This document shows, piece by piece, positions 12,446-27,300 of a stretch of DNA of 64,000 nucleotides. The DNA lies in contig NC_135209.1 in the NCBI RefSeq assembly GCF_050948175.1, forward strand, positions 5,666,551 through 5,730,550, read 5' to 3'. The translations under genes and the position numbers were made by a program. Source of the stretch: Xylocopa sonorina. Taxonomy: Eukaryota > Arthropoda > Insecta > Hymenoptera > Apidae. The notes under the pieces are model-generated. The model worked only from the letters and a program-made list of their open reading frames with translations, was not told the DNA's origin and searched no databases. Each line of letters opens with the position of its first letter. The stretch's first letter is position 1.

Positions 12446-15400
12446 CGTAGATGGCCGGCAAAGTCGACTGTGCTCGCGTTCAACCGATATAATGGCGCGT
12501 GGGAATCGGAGCAATTGTCATCGTTTCCCTTCCGACGCAATCCCCGTTCACGAAGAACGGCTTCGAGGGGCGGTTCAGTTCGCGGCGATTTTACACGCAT
12601 CGACCTCGAGGTAACACGCGCTGGATTGGCTCGACGATACGGGCAGGAAGGCACCTAGACCTCGACAACATTCACGGTTCTTTGCGTCACGATATCGATT
12701 CTGCCTCACAGCCATCTGCGATATCGTTGCTTTCCACTTCGCGATCGCTACGGTCCCTCGAGGAGCGCAACTTGAGTCATCGTTCTAGGACCGATATCCT
12801 TTTAACGCGTGCCCCTCATCGTCATCAACCCTGTGCGGCTTCCGCGCTGCGTTCGCGACATCTGGAAATTAGTACACTGGCTAGAATATTTCACCGTAAC
12901 AAAACGCAACAACCGTCAAAAAATTATTTAATTAACTACCATTCCATTACTAATTAAGTAAACTTTTACAGTAGTTGATTCGTGCGTAATGGATGCACAT
13001 TTAATTTAACCAAATTCTATTCCAGTAGCTTGTACGCATGCCTATCAACACAAGATGGATATTGATTTCTTCCAACAGCAAATATTAATATTTTCAATAA
13101 AGCCATTTCACTTAAACAGATCGAGGCGTTAAAAGCTCTGCGTCTCTGCTGCGCCCCTATACGCTCCCCGCTCCGTAAAACACTAAAATACGCTTGGAAA
13201 TTCAACGAAAAGAAAGCATAATCACACAAACAAGACAATCGATCTCTGGCCTAGTAAATATTATACTTGCTAAGAGAAAATTCAACTTTCCGCTTGGTAA
13301 TTGTTCCGGTAATTTCGCCAGGGGAATCGATATTTTTTGCCGCGCAAACTTTTAACCGCGGACACCGTTTAAACCGGTCGTTGTTTCCTAACTATACATA
13401 TATACAATGTAACCCGCTCCCTTTTTCAACCTCGCCCCTCGCCCCTCGCCTCTCGTTGCACGCGGAAGGAAGTCAATTCCATTAGTAACCCGCGCCACCG
13501 TAGAAATACAACCGCCCAGTGTCTGTTATCTTTACTTCCACGTCGAATAATCTCAAACTACCGCGAAACTAGGCCTTTCTCTTAGTACCGAAACGAGAAA
13601 TAATCACCCGTTTCGATTGGAACAATTTTTCCCCTGAGTTACTAAAATTAATTACGTACATTAAATTACACGATTAACACCCGAGTCGTTAATAATATAT
13701 GTACTTACTACTGTAGGTTCCTTGCAATTTTCCAAACCCGATTCGATCAAGCTTATATTATAGGTGGTAAGAAAACAGAATTACTTTCTTAAGTGGGTTG
13801 CTGTTTGCTCGATCCCATATCGCTTAACGATCGTGAATATATCGTAGAGATCGATTTTTTTCATGCATAACGCAGCTACTGAAGTGATTACAGTTTCGTG
13901 ATTCAAATTTTTTAACAATTAATTAACAAACAATCTAAAGCTGTGGCTATCTCGCAGCAAAGCTCGTCGCAATCTACAACTAACGAATCATCACCCATCA
14001 ATTTCACCGATTCTTCGATCCCTACGAATCCGTTAAAATTCATCCGTCCGAATGGAAAGAAAATAGTCGGCTTCCAAGCGAATGACAATCGCTCGGCGAT
14101 CGATCCGCGTTGATCCGCCTAATTAATTCCCCTTTGAGTTCGTCCTCGATTCGATTCGCTCGACGAGCCGACTAGATTATATTGTATTATACATATATAT
14201 ATATATATATATATATGGATCTCGATCGACCGTCACGTCCCGAGACTTTCATCGGTCGTGTCGAGGTTAATCGCGCGTTAACCACACACGCGAGGACAAT
14301 GACGGGGACGTGATTCGTGGTCGCAATATCAACCGGTAGCTGTTGGTTTCTTCGCAAGGCGAACCCCGCCGACCTTTACGCGTTACGCTCAAAGGACTTC
14401 CTGGCTGGCGACAAATACCTTTGAATGCTTAACAAGAAACGTAGATTATTTATTATCACCGTACTTACTCGAATATTTTTTAGCACTTTATCTATTGTGT
14501 AATCAAACCTATGCTCGAGTAGGTACTTGTCTACGAATTTAATAAAGAAATTGTGTTGTACGCGCGTACGGGCACACACAACACTCGAGAACGGGCCATT
14601 AATTACGCTTCTTAGATTTCTTATCGTGTATTTTCGGCCCCCTTCTTCCCGACCTCGAATCGGGTGATTGACAGAGAGGCAATTTCACGGATCGCGGGGT
14701 TTCCTTCTTCTTCTTCTTCTTCTTCTTCTTCTTCTTCTTCTTCTTCTTCTTCTTCCCTTATTCTCGACAATCTTTCGCGCACGTAATCATCGGAACCACC
14801 TTCCTCTCGACGCACCACATTCATCGAGTACGCGAGTAATGCGGTAGAAAAGGCTGGCATGTAAGGCCTATTCGAAACTGCCTGCGTAAATGCCTCGAGT
14901 CCAAGACGAAGAACATTCATTGTTATTGACTTATTCTCAGGTTCTATTATGTTCGAACGCTTCAACCGATTAAAGAGAAAACACTCTTCCGACTATCAAT
15001 TCTTTCTTTTCTGTCCCTTCAAGTCGCTCACGAATGCAAAGAATCCCAGAATGAATGGAGAATGCCCATCTATATACGTACATACCATACAGACGTTTTA
15101 ACATTCTGATCGCGTTGAGAGGGCGGATAAATCGGATTAAGGTTGTGTTCCTATCCAGGGACCTGGATAGATAGGGTGCACACTCTTAAACCGGTCGCTT
15201 TGACCTGCGATCGATATACTACATGGTGTGGTATACGACGACTTACCTGCAAGATGGCACGAACCTTCCCCCTTAACCAACTATTCTCAACGTCAGAGGA
15301 AAGGACAGGCATTTTACGAGGACAATATTTTGTATTTTGAGAAATTTATCGATATTACCATTTCGATTATTCGGAAGGGGTTCATGCATTCTTTTGCATC

Positions 15401-18400
15401 CCAACTCCAACGCGCTATCAACGACCACGAATGTCATCTAGCAATTATTTCGTTTAAGCGATCCACTCCAATTAATTAATTTCCCCGCGGCAAAGGAAAA
15501 ACGTAGTATGCACGGCGGAATAATGAGCCCGGGCCAATGTAATCTCGGCCGTTTCGTACCCGCGGGATGAATTAAGGCTGAATAAAGGGAGTTTCTTTCA
15601 CAGTCACGTCCTGGAACAATTACCGTGCGAGCTAGTCGGCCCCCGTCACGATTCGAACGGGAAAAAACGCGAACGCCGGCCTTTAACCGCACGCAGAACG
15701 ATTCTAATCGTGAAACCTGCCGCGAGAAACTCTTTCTACTAATGATTTACCTACCATAAACGATCCTTAACGGCCAACCCTTTGCGACACTTTTACCTCA
15801 GCCTAATGCGCATGATTGTGTATTTTTAATCGTGCTACTTGATGGTAGAAAAGTAAGGAAACCTTCATTCTACGTTTTCAATCTGGTTTTTTTTCCATAT
15901 AGAGTCACCATTCTCTCCAGGGCACACCCTCTATACGCTCTATACGTTGAAAGAAAGGAAATAGAGGATATTTCGTACACATCAGTATTTGCACGACTCC
16001 GTGTGCACCACGCGATATTAAAAAGTTGGGAAGAAACTTTCGTTAAATGTTCGAGTGGGTTGAGTTAGTGTCTCTCTCCATCTCGTCCCTTGTTTCAATT
16101 TAGGTCACGTCGACCGTCATACAATTCTTTGCTTTCGATTCGTGTTTCGAGTTTCTCCTGAATCAGGTGCAACAGCCATGCTATAAATAGTAAAATAATA
16201 CGACGCATTAAATTGTTGATTTCTCGATCGGACGTTTCTTAAAATTAGACAGACCTTTTGACCAGAATGGTTGATGGTACTCTATTCGGTACTAAACTTG
16301 CACTTATTAGGCATTTTAAATACGCAATCGAAGATTAAGAAGAAACAGAATGGCATATATCAGACGAATAATACGTAGAAGACGATGATAATAGAATAGA
16401 TGATAATAGAATTCAGATTTCCTTGAACGCTCGCGCCACCGCAGACACGGCCGACAGAGCGTTGACTCGTACCACTGGCTCGGCGCGTTTACCGCGATAA
16501 CGTGGACCAGGAAAAAGACAAACCGGTCAATCCGGTAACCTGCCTGTAATCAACTTCGCGGGATGATTCGATTCAATTCATCAGAGTTAACTGATTCGGT
16601 TGACAGGTTCTGGATGTGAGAAATATAAGGCGCGGATACAACCTTTTTCCGCGGCAGTGCGCTTTGCAGAAAGAGGCATTGCAAAATTTATTCCCTGTCG
16701 GATTTCAGAACGCGAATGGTCTTTGGAAAAGTGTTCACAACCAAAGGCTCGCTGCTTACCATGAACGAAGCGGCTGGTGGTACCGAACTGTTTCCAAGCA
16801 ATGGGCTTGCGGACGGACGCGCACGGTGTTCTTTTCTCAAATGGTTTTCCAGTCTTATCTTATACCGTTGTATCATCGTTGGAACATCTAACAAAAAAAC
16901 AAAATTATTTCAAAAGAGAAACGTGTCACATGTACCGTTCGAAGGAGACGTTTACAACGAGATTTGTACGTTGAATACAGAGATGAGCCAGACCAGAAAC
17001 GATCATTTGAAAGGCTCGGGACATTAAGCGATAGCTTTCTTCCATTCTTCCACGAAATCATCCTGTGAGGTCAACAAGAGATTACCGTGGCATCTCGGGA
17101 CCGAAAGTCGAGCGCGACACCACGATAGGAGAAGAGCTCGATCGTTATCCACGCCCGCGTACACTTCTCTACAAACGTTTCAGGCGGCGCAATAAATTAC
17201 TCCTTTTAATTTAATTATCAGAATAACATAGTTTTAGCGAAACAAAGAGCCGAGTATCACCTAAGAACGATTACGTGGTCCCCTTGTGCCCGATCAACCA
17301 TCGCCCCGGTGGTTACCACCATTGTTCGATATATTTTCCCCAATAAACGGTTCATTTGCATCGAGCTATTGGAAACTGCACGCCGCCGTGGTTTCGATAT
17401 TAAGCACTGACCGTGGATATTCGGGAAAGTCCGGAACAACCGGCCCCCGTTCACCACAATTTTTATCCCAACGAAAAGTTACTCGCCTTTCCCTTAATCT
17501 TTATCGTCGACACGATCCTTTTGTATGCGTGAAATAGGAAATATCTAGCGCCAACTGTTTAACACCGATGTATTGGCGCTCCAAGTGCAGGAATAAATTA
17601 TTCAGAAATCTCCCCCTTTTTTCACCCACCGCGTCAAAAGACTAAGATTTGCACGGTTCGGTATTTCCAACAACGTTCTCCAGTGCGAATATAATCTTGG
17701 TGAATTTCTAACACTACTTAAACACCTTGATTTCGCTCGTATCGATCTCCAGGGCCGCGTGGAAACTTTGGAAAGATAAATCCGCCACTGGTAGCACACT
17801 CTCTGGTTACGAGCTCGAGAAATTAATCGATACTCTTAAAGTTCTGGCATCTTCCGTTCCAGTTTTATATCTGCTCCTTAACTTCGGAAACTCCTCCAAG
17901 TTGAAACGAATTTAAATTCGCACGATAAAAATTCACCTCGACTCGGTTCTAATTAAACATCGTGATTTGTGAACTTCTTTCTGTGGATTGTACATGTCCC
18001 AGCATAATAAAGTGTAACGAACTATCGCGGCTGTTTCTTTATAATTCTCCTAGAACAATAATTTCCCGCTCGTTGCGATCTGTGACTTTCTGCCTCGGAA
18101 GAATCGGCAGAAACAATAAATTAACCATTTCTTTTCTTCTAGCTAACCTCAACAATCATCGATTACGGAACGTAACGGAGTAACTGATTATATTATTGAC
18201 CAAATAATTTAATAACGTAAAGAATTCACGCCACCAACCAACCAAAAGCCAGGGGGGTATCACGGTACTTTCTCACTAATTCTATAATTGAAAAAATCCC
18301 TGCCTGACCTTTACATGAATTTTTCTTAATTGCGAGCGACGCTTCAATTAAACTTGGTATTCGTCGACGACGAGAAGGACGGGGAACGAACGAATAAATA

Positions 18401-20000
18401 AACGAAGGTTGAATAACTGTTGTTAAATCGTGGATACGGTCACCTGAAAATTACAAGTTCCTGAAATCTCGAAATAATTACGTGATCACTAAAAAGCATT
18501 TCAATTAGCATTTTCAGAGTTTCGTATAATCTGAAACACGTACCGTAACGAGTATACATACATACGTGGACCCTGCGCGATTTCGTCGCGCGCATGCCAA
18601 CAAAGTAAAGTTAATTTCAATTTTGTCGGAAATTTCATGCGGGAACAGATTATATCGTTAAATTACGTACGATAAATATATCACAGCGACGTACAGTTTC
18701 TGTTTGTTCTTTAATTTCTCGTACAGAGCAATTCGAGTCGATGCCCGAAGCCATCATGATATAATTACATATTTATTATACATATGTGAATATATATTGT
18801 ATACTGGTGATACGACAAGAACGTATAATATTACCATATAACCAAGAATACTACTTATCTACCCAAGAGCGTAATTATATTGTACATATCATTCTACGTG
18901 ATTATGTAATTTAAAATTTTTCATTCCAATTTCATTGTAATTTGAAGAATTACATGTATTACCAATCGATAAGTATAATTATTATTTTGATTTTAACACG
19001 CGATGTGGAATGTCCCGAGTACAAACAGAAAAGCGTTTCACCGGGTACAGGTTTATTTAAAAACAAATAGCCACGCTCTAAAATTGCGACCCCCGACCTT
19101 CAAAATCAAAGCACTCGGTTGAAACTTTTTCATCGACTGGCAAAGAACAATGTCACGCGCACGATTACCTTCGGCACCCTTTTGCTTCATTAATTCATTT
19201 TTATTCGTCAGACTACAATCGATACCTTTCGTTTATAACTTCTCTTTGCCTCGTTTTTTTTGCTCTCATTCTCTCTTCTACCATTCTTCGCGATAAAAAT
19301 AAAAAAGATATACCGTATCGTATACAGTGTAAAAGTTGTGCACAATGAAAACGTAGCCAACCAAAAGAGCTACGAGAAATAGATACGTGATCGCGCTATG
19401 AAACAGGCAAAATTTTTACCAAAAATCATGAATACCGAGATGCAGTAAGAATTTCCTCGATCCATCGCGTCGCTTCTCTACGAATTGCTGAAAAACAAAC
19501 AATGATTTCGATCGTCGAGGCATAGTCATCGGAGCACATGTTTGCACGCATCAGTTCATCGAATTAGATCAATATTTGTACCTTACACATCACAAATTGA
19601 TCTGAACGTTAAATAATCTACCATCACATCATCATATTTCGTGACCCCATTATCAAAAAGAAGAGGATGAAAAGCTCGCTCGAATATAAACGGACAACTG
19701 CTTGTTCACAGATCACTCGTTACAAATAGATTTGGAGGTTTGGGGAAGGGGGCTTTTAAGGGGCGGTGAACGATCTGTCAATCGTTCCAGAATCGTTCGT
19801 TCGAAACGAGACGCACCACCCTGGATCAGATCAGTCCACGTTTCTGGTCGTCGACGACGTGAAACGAACGCTACCAACTGATCCACCACCACTATTTAAC
19901 AAACAAATTCGAACGATCGCACTGCAGAAATCGCAAAGCGATACCTTCCCACTGAATAGAGTCGTCGATTTAAAGTACGCTGACCCTCGGACCTACGGTA
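12446..20000. other. Non-coding region upstream of the Unc13-4/BAIAP3-like start codon
   Basis: The first few hundred bases (12,446 to about 12,950) are GC-richer and probably hold the 5' UTR and proximal promoter. The rest is AT-rich with stops in all frames and no recognisable exon, RNA gene or transposon. It contains a short AT tract at 14,193-14,216. It is either intergenic or a long first intron if transcription starts near 20 kb. Confidence 0.5.
14704..14755. repeat. (TTC)n microsatellite
   Basis: About 17 TTC triplets in a row, producing an artefactual poly-Glu open frame on the minus strand. Confidence 0.95.
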
Positions 20001-20005
20001 CTCAC

Positions 20006-20738
20006 CGTTTCCGTTGTCCCGCGTCCAATGGGGAGTGGGAAGACCCCAGGGAGAGGCTCGGAGGAGGTTCACTCGGCAGTCAGAGAAATCCGATGGTCAG
20101 CCGCTCGCGACGTGGACAAACGCGGTCGTGATACGCGACAGAATGAAAGAAAACGAGGAGGGTGCGTACACGACAGAACGAGCACGACTAGCGATCGTGC
20201 AATGGAATAGCCACTTGTAGAGCCGGCGGATGATCGGGCGCGTAAACTAGACTGGCGGGCTGGCAAACAGGTGAGATGCCGTCGCGTGCCCGTCTTTCTC
20301 TGTCTTGCTTACTCGCTCTCTTTGCATCCCACTTCGTACCGTCACCCTACTCCAATTTACCCGGCTGGTCCGTTTTCCGTCTCCCTTTCATCCCCACGGA
20401 ATATCCCCTCACCATCCTCCTTGTCTACACGCTCCTCCCACCCTAACTCGACGCGTATCAACCCCCGGATTCTAGACTAGCCTCGTCCTTGCGCTTCGTA
20501 CCCACCCCGCACGGCGTTTTTTGTGAAAGCACTCGGAATTCCTGCCTATGATTTTTCTTATTTCGAGAGATTAAGCCGACACGCGCTGTTTCTTTCCCTC
20601 TCGTTCGATCACCATTTTATCGCCGATCTCAACCCCTCCAAAAATTCTACCCTTCCCGCACCTTCCACCCCTGATAACATCATCCGCTCTCCTCTACTGT
20701 TCCTTTTCATTCCCGTTCCTGCACGATTGTTCCGCGTG

Positions 20739-20775
<37 letters not shown>

Positions 20776-21350
20776 CTATCTCCATCCCCGTTCGATCGAC
20801 AGGCATTCATAACGGCCGTCCTCCCTACAGTATCTCCTACCCCTATCGAACTATCGACACTCCTACCTCGTAGTTCCGCGTTTCACTCTTCTCACTGCTG
20901 GCCCGTTCTTTCCTGCGCTTCCGTCTCACTTTGTCTCACTTTGTTCCACCCCCGTGTCCACCACATTCCCCTCGCTTTCTAACAACCCTACCTACCGACG
21001 CGGGGCTCTCCCTACCCCCTGCAGGGGTTACAACCGGAGGTACTTGCGTGCGCAGCACGTCCATCGATCTATTTCAGCTCACCTACGCTCTCCTGGCGAG
21101 CCTGGCCCTTGTAACCTGACTGCCTGCTCGCGCGTTCGAAGGGTGCGTTCACACGAGCGAGAAGGACTAAACCACGGACCGCAATGGAATTCGGACGTTT
21201 TATCATCATCCAGTATGTGATCCCTCTGGGGACCATTCCAACCCTTTTCCACGGTAGAGCTGAACGAGAACCTTGTGCGTCGCGCAACCACGATGGCGAT
21301 GTCCCATTGTATCGCGACGATCGACGTGTTTGTAACCATTATCTTTTATA
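20006..21350 (-). promoter_or_regulatory. Candidate CpG-rich distal promoter / non-coding leader exon
   Basis: This stretch is clearly GC- and CpG-richer than the AT-rich DNA on both sides. On the minus strand a near-consensus donor (ACG|GTGAGTACC, GT at 20005-20004) would end an exon at 20,006. That is the sense of the Unc13-4/BAIAP3-like gene, whose first coding exon lies 7.6 kb downstream. The plus-strand text is strongly pyrimidine-rich (20,270-20,960) with a CT microsatellite at 20,740-20,769. No conserved protein was recognised. Assignment to that gene is inference from orientation and the donor alone. Confidence 0.25.
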
Positions 21351-24300
21351 ATTCGCTTCCGTCTTTATATCCGTGTCAGATTGATAAGATGATTCAACTT
21401 ATTAGCATCCATGAACACTAACAAGCTCGAGTCGATACACTTCGTTGTCGTACTTAGGTGTCCCGATCTTGACGATCGATCGCATGCTTTGAAACTGCTA
21501 TTAGGAATTTCTTTTCGATCTGTGACGTTTAAATATAGTGCATAATTGTATGTCGTGTAGCAACATAATATTTCCGAAACGGGCCGTGATATGATAGTAG
21601 GAAATACTAGCGCTCAAAATAAGTAAATGGTAAAGAGAGGATTCGAAGAACTGTACAAACCAAGGGGATTTCATGCGTTCTCCTAGACTCCTGAGGGGCG
21701 CTCAAATATGAGATTCAGTCGATACTACGGACTCGAGTGGAGGACGGGATGCGAACGGTAACGCGCAAAAAAGAGAATGACCGAAAGTTGGATAATATGT
21801 GTCACGACTTTACGTCTTACGTCGATCGTGGTTGAAACAGATGCTGCCAATTTTCTAAGAAAAGATCTCGCTACTTTTCTTCCATCTGGACGAAATTTCA
21901 AGCAACAACACCCCGTACTACTTAGATCTTGCATGTCTGGAGGCTACCCACTTCAACGCGTATTTCACCAATTATTTCCAGCATGAATCTCTAAAACATC
22001 GCGATGTCGTGAGATCTTCTTGGAGCTGTGGAAAATGCTCGAAATGTCGATCACGTAGCCAGATTTATTTTTACAGGCACGAAAGTTCCGCGACGCAGTA
22101 GCGTCAACGCGCTTTGAATTTACCTATCCGGACCCGGTTATATCGTCTCGTCGTTTGACTCAAAGACTGCCAGAAGCCACGACATAACGACGAGGCGAGA
22201 ATTTATATTCTCCTTCTACGAGAAGGCGAGCCCGACGTTTAGAAAAGTACCGAATTTTAAATGAAATCCCATCGGAGGAACGTGGACGATTAAGGACGTT
22301 CCGCCCGTTTCCTCTTCCATCCTCCTTCACGTTTTTGTCAAAATTTCTTCCACAATTTTTCCTTCCGCCCGCTCCCTGTCTCTCGTAGCGATGGAATTTC
22401 CAGGTCGACGGTGATACCCAGCCATTAACGACAATTGCAGGCTCGCAAAGTTGAATAAAGAAGCGTAGCGACCAATGATCGACAATCCGATGATCCATTT
22501 CGACCACCTTTGTCACGTCCCATCCCTCCCTCACTCGGAGGACCAATAATCTTGATACGCGCGACAGAAAGCATGATCGCATGCGATCCACCTATTACGA
22601 TTAGACTTTATTAAAAATTGTATGGATCAACCAGCGTTTCAATACCTTTCGTTGCGGGCATAGTTGCCATTAGAAATGTATCGATGTAACGTCGTAAATG
22701 TTATTCTTAATTAGTCCCAAACTGCTACACGAAAGTACACCTGCGCCATATTCTGCTCGTGCAGTGAAAAAAAATAAATGTCAGTCACGTGCTGCTAGTG
22801 TTACGTCAACGCGTTTCCATATGCAACGAAATTGCGGCACTAGCCGAGTGGCTTTCATCATATTTGCATGTGGAAACCAGCCTTAACGCTTGTTAAATTT
22901 CCGCCACGTTGAATAATTTCGACGCGTCTTTCAACTGATCCTTTCACGACTCATGACACGTAATATTGATCTGTCGCTGACTGATGCCATGTTTGACATG
23001 GAACGATGTACCTAAAACACCCCTTGTTCCATATTTTATTGCGGACGTACAATTATCTGCAAGCTTGAATGTATTTATATAATATTTTCGTTGGCGTGAC
23101 AGTTGGAACGATTAAAAAATAAAAGATATTCTATAATATATCTTAAGCTGATTGCCGTTGCACTTTTGTAGACTTTGTTCAAAGTTTCAATGTACCATTA
23201 ACATTATTTTCTAGTTAACTACATTAGATCCTACGTACTTCCGTAGATAAACGATCGACATGAATTACGCCCGATTCTTAGTGGCATAAAGTATTCACAA
23301 GTATCAATCACTGATTGTCTACCGAATATAACAGCGAACGCTAACTCGCATTGATCGCGTAGGATTTCAGCTGGCAAGAGTTTCGCCTTGCTTGGATCAA
23401 TTATTTTTTTATGAAATTGTTCAAAAGAAGATAGCGAAAGATCTCTGACTAGCTTCCAAAGAAACTGTGAATATTCAATTTGCGCTGTAACCTGCTCATT
23501 AAACATGCATAAAGATAGAATGAACGAAGGAGCGTGTACGCTTGGAAAAATGAAAACAAAAAAGAAACAAGAAATGAACGAGTTGTTACCCGTAATAACG
23601 AACTTCCTGAACACACGCGTGCTGCATTAAAAAAGTTGTCGAAGCGTAAACGTTCTGGCTGTGCACACGAAACTTTCATCATCGCCACTTTTGAACCGTT
23701 CATTTTTCCTGTTGACGCGTTTAATAGAGCTTATCGCGCAGTTTCTGTCCACTTTTGCGATCGTAAACGACTTTTACCTGGACTCATTAAGTACCACAAA
23801 TATCTGCTAAAAAAATGTTCAAATTATTCAAAAGAAAGCTAACAATTTTTACAAAACGTCACTAGACGAGTGTGATGTTCGACACGTGGACTGACTTTAA
23901 AATTTGTAATGAAATTCATTATTTTCTACTGCGATCTAATCTGGAAATTTAACTACAAACAGAGTATCAAATTTCGTACAATTGACCGATTCCCATTATT
24001 CCATTCCGTCAGTCTTCTCCGGCCTGCTACTTCACCGTTTACAACCAAATCATTTCTAGAAATTTAGAATTTCCTGCATTTCGAAATTGAATCCATGTAT
24101 AATGTGAAGAGGGTATTGTGCACAAATTTCCTTTCGTCGGTCTACGTATCTAAATTAAAACGATGTTAAAGAACAAATTTGTAAAAATCCATCTAGACGA
24201 GCCGTATGAATTAAACTAAGCAAGAAGACATCTGACTTTTAGCAATTTCAAGGAACGCAACAAAAGAAGTCGATCCTTGCCTGCTGAAGAATACCGTGCG

Positions 24301-27300
24301 GACACATTCCAGTGGATTTCTGCAAGACGAGCTGACCCACGTGAAAAGGATAAGTGATATAAATGGACTGTGCGCGTTACTCAGACCGGTGAAATAAACG
24401 AGCCTGATTATTCACAGTGCACTCTGACCGACGAAAACCTAAAAGCTGCGAATTGATTCTATTTCTAGATCCGTGCCTGAAAACAGCACTCAAATTAATA
24501 TTTCCGATGCTGAAGAGAACATCGGGAATAAAAAGTTTGTCAGGATTACGTTTCTTTTTAGCGAGAGTTATTAAATCATCCCCACCCTTGTTTCATTCGC
24601 GAGTAAATTTCTCCGTTAATCGATAGGTGTTCGCATCGTATCATCCCTAATGCAATATTTACGCCATTGTCGGTTCTAATTATGGAAATGAACAGCTATA
24701 ATTAATCCTCCCCGTGTAAGTATCGATGCACGCGCACTGCGTGTCCACGTGTACGTACCATCGTGACAAACATTGTCGCTTACAAAACATACCGAATATT
24801 TTCTTTCTACGTATTCAATATATTCCGCTTTAAACTGATAATTAATACAAATTTCTACAATACATCGCAGCCGAATTCCTGACTTTCTTTTTCAGAAAAA
24901 ATGCATTATATCTCGGATGAAAAATGTTCCGCCTCGAATAGAGTATCAATGATAAAACTCTAATAAAGGGAATATAATTTAAATAAAGAAATAAAGTGTG
25001 TACTGTTGTAAAAATATATACTCACTACAGACTCTCGTTCCTGGTAATATTATTTCAACGATAAAATTCGTTTACGTCAGCCGGTCGTTTTATTTTCGAT
25101 TAAACGGACGAGCAGTTTATAAAAATAATATTATCGGGAAAACATGTCTATGTATGTATGTACGTACGTACGTATGTGTATACCTATATAGAAGCAATGA
25201 ACTAATCGCGTATTTCCTCATATTTTCATTTACGAATAATAAACAAACACTTTTTTTGCGTGCGCAATACTCTTTACATTTTCTCCTCTTACACATTAGC
25301 ATATTAACTGTTAATAAATCTGATTTGCTAACCCCCTGTACTGTTATAAATATGATTTTCAATTCTAAAATAAACAATTTTCCTTTTTCGCTTCTTAGAT
25401 TACCCAAGACCACCACTTCAAACCTTCTTAAGTCCACCACTGTAGACGCAAATAATCTGTAGGCAGTGGACAAGTTCCGAGTGATCCGGTACAAGTTGCG
25501 CAAAAGGAGTCTCTTCTAATAGAAATGAAAAGAAAGTTGAGAGCAACGTAAAAAGAAACTGAGAGAAACGCACAGTGGTTCTTACTTAATTTGTTATTAT
25601 TATTATTATTGTGGTATTCATCTTTGCTTATTCCTTACTTCGCCACTTGGGAAAAACTTTTGGTATTGCCCAAATGTGGCCCGCGACCACCGCGCAAAAT
25701 GCTGGTCCATCCCTGTGCTTTCACATTATTTGCACATTAATTAATCTTAAGAGCATCGGCCAGCTACGCGTAGGTAGACTACATTAACAAATGGAAAGCT
25801 TCCGAACCAAGGAAACTCGACGAATGATGACAATACTAGGAAGATGGAAAGGACACTATGAAAAAAAATGTAAGGAAGCGAAGCTGAATTTCTAAAGTAT
25901 TATAAAATAGTCGGCTAAAAATTTAATTACAACCATATCAGAGCTATGAGTGATTTATGCCATTAATTTAAATCAATTTTGTTTCTCGCTCATTTCAATT
26001 AAAAGTGAATGCGAAAAAGAAAATTCCATATAACATCATATGTATTTGCAAGAAAATGATATTAAACATACCCCTTCTTAATCGCATACTCGTAATATTC
26101 GCTGTAATTATTGCAGTTAATATAATTTTCCTAAAAAATAATACAACAGTCATTTTCTTAGTGGCACCCGATCTAAAAATAATAATACATATATCCTCTT
26201 ATTTGACCGTTACATTCCTTGAATTACATACATTCCCTTATAACGTTCCTTGAAACATATCTTGTAATATCCCCTAGTTTCCACCAGACGTAATTCCTCT
26301 TCGTTGAGAATGATACGACCGGCCTTGCATCAAGATACCCTCTTTCCTCCTCTGTAACATCGAGCGCGGCGATATCGATAAGAGTCGAGCAAAGATTGTT
26401 CTCTCGGGAGTCCTGCGTGACAATACCAACGAAAAAGGGAAGATAAAGTCCGCTGTTCGCTTTATGGAACATGGAACACGGCGATTGCTCATAAAACACG
26501 CGACAGACAGATGTTATTTATTATCTGTTCGCACATTCCACGTTTCCTTACTACTGTCCTCTTTGGCGCGTCGCGGCGAGGATGGAACAATTTTTAGGGG
26601 GTTGTCGAGGAACAACGCGGAGCGAGCGTGTTTGCTCGTTTCTTTCTCTTTTTTTGAGGGAGTTGTATTTAGGCCACGGAAAAAACAAGAACGGAACGAG
26701 GTGCAGAAGGAAGGGAACGCGTAACGGTACGGTGTGGAGAATGCAAATGGAGAAAAGAGAGAGAAAAATATGGGACGAAAGGGAAAAATTGAAGAGAGAC
26801 GAACGATAGTGACGGTAGTAGGATGGAAAGGTATATCGCGTATCGTGTATCGGAAATCGATGGTCGCACGCCTGTTGCGACAATGCATGTACATTCGTTT
26901 GATTTCATGAAAGTATGCATTATCTGCGTATCTGCGTGCGTGGTACACTAGCCAAATTTGACATTTATTTACGAAACGTTTAGCGAATCTTATCGAATCT
27001 TGCAGTTGTTGGAAAATCAATTTTATAGCGTTTGTCATTTCAAAGGTTAAATTATATTTAGAATCGTTTCTCAGATAGACGTTTATTGAGTAACGTTGTC
27101 TTAATTATTATTCAGAAATTTATTATTACACCTGTATTCATTCGTAGGTACATGGATATGTATATATTAACCCCTGTACATTATTATGTAGTTAATATTA
27201 GATAGTAGTAGAATAATCCATTCTGTAACTAATTTCCTGTACCGCAACCACAATTCCATAACCAAGTGTAAATCAATCTGAAGCTAAATTATCGAACGTT

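Noticed and set aside
19766..20131. 121-codon plus-strand frame
   Set aside because: Lies in the CpG-rich block; no domain, no ATG start, and antisense to the likely leader-exon donor.
22160..22591. 143-codon minus-strand frame
   Set aside because: No recognisable motif, no splice or promoter context; likely chance in a GC-richer patch.
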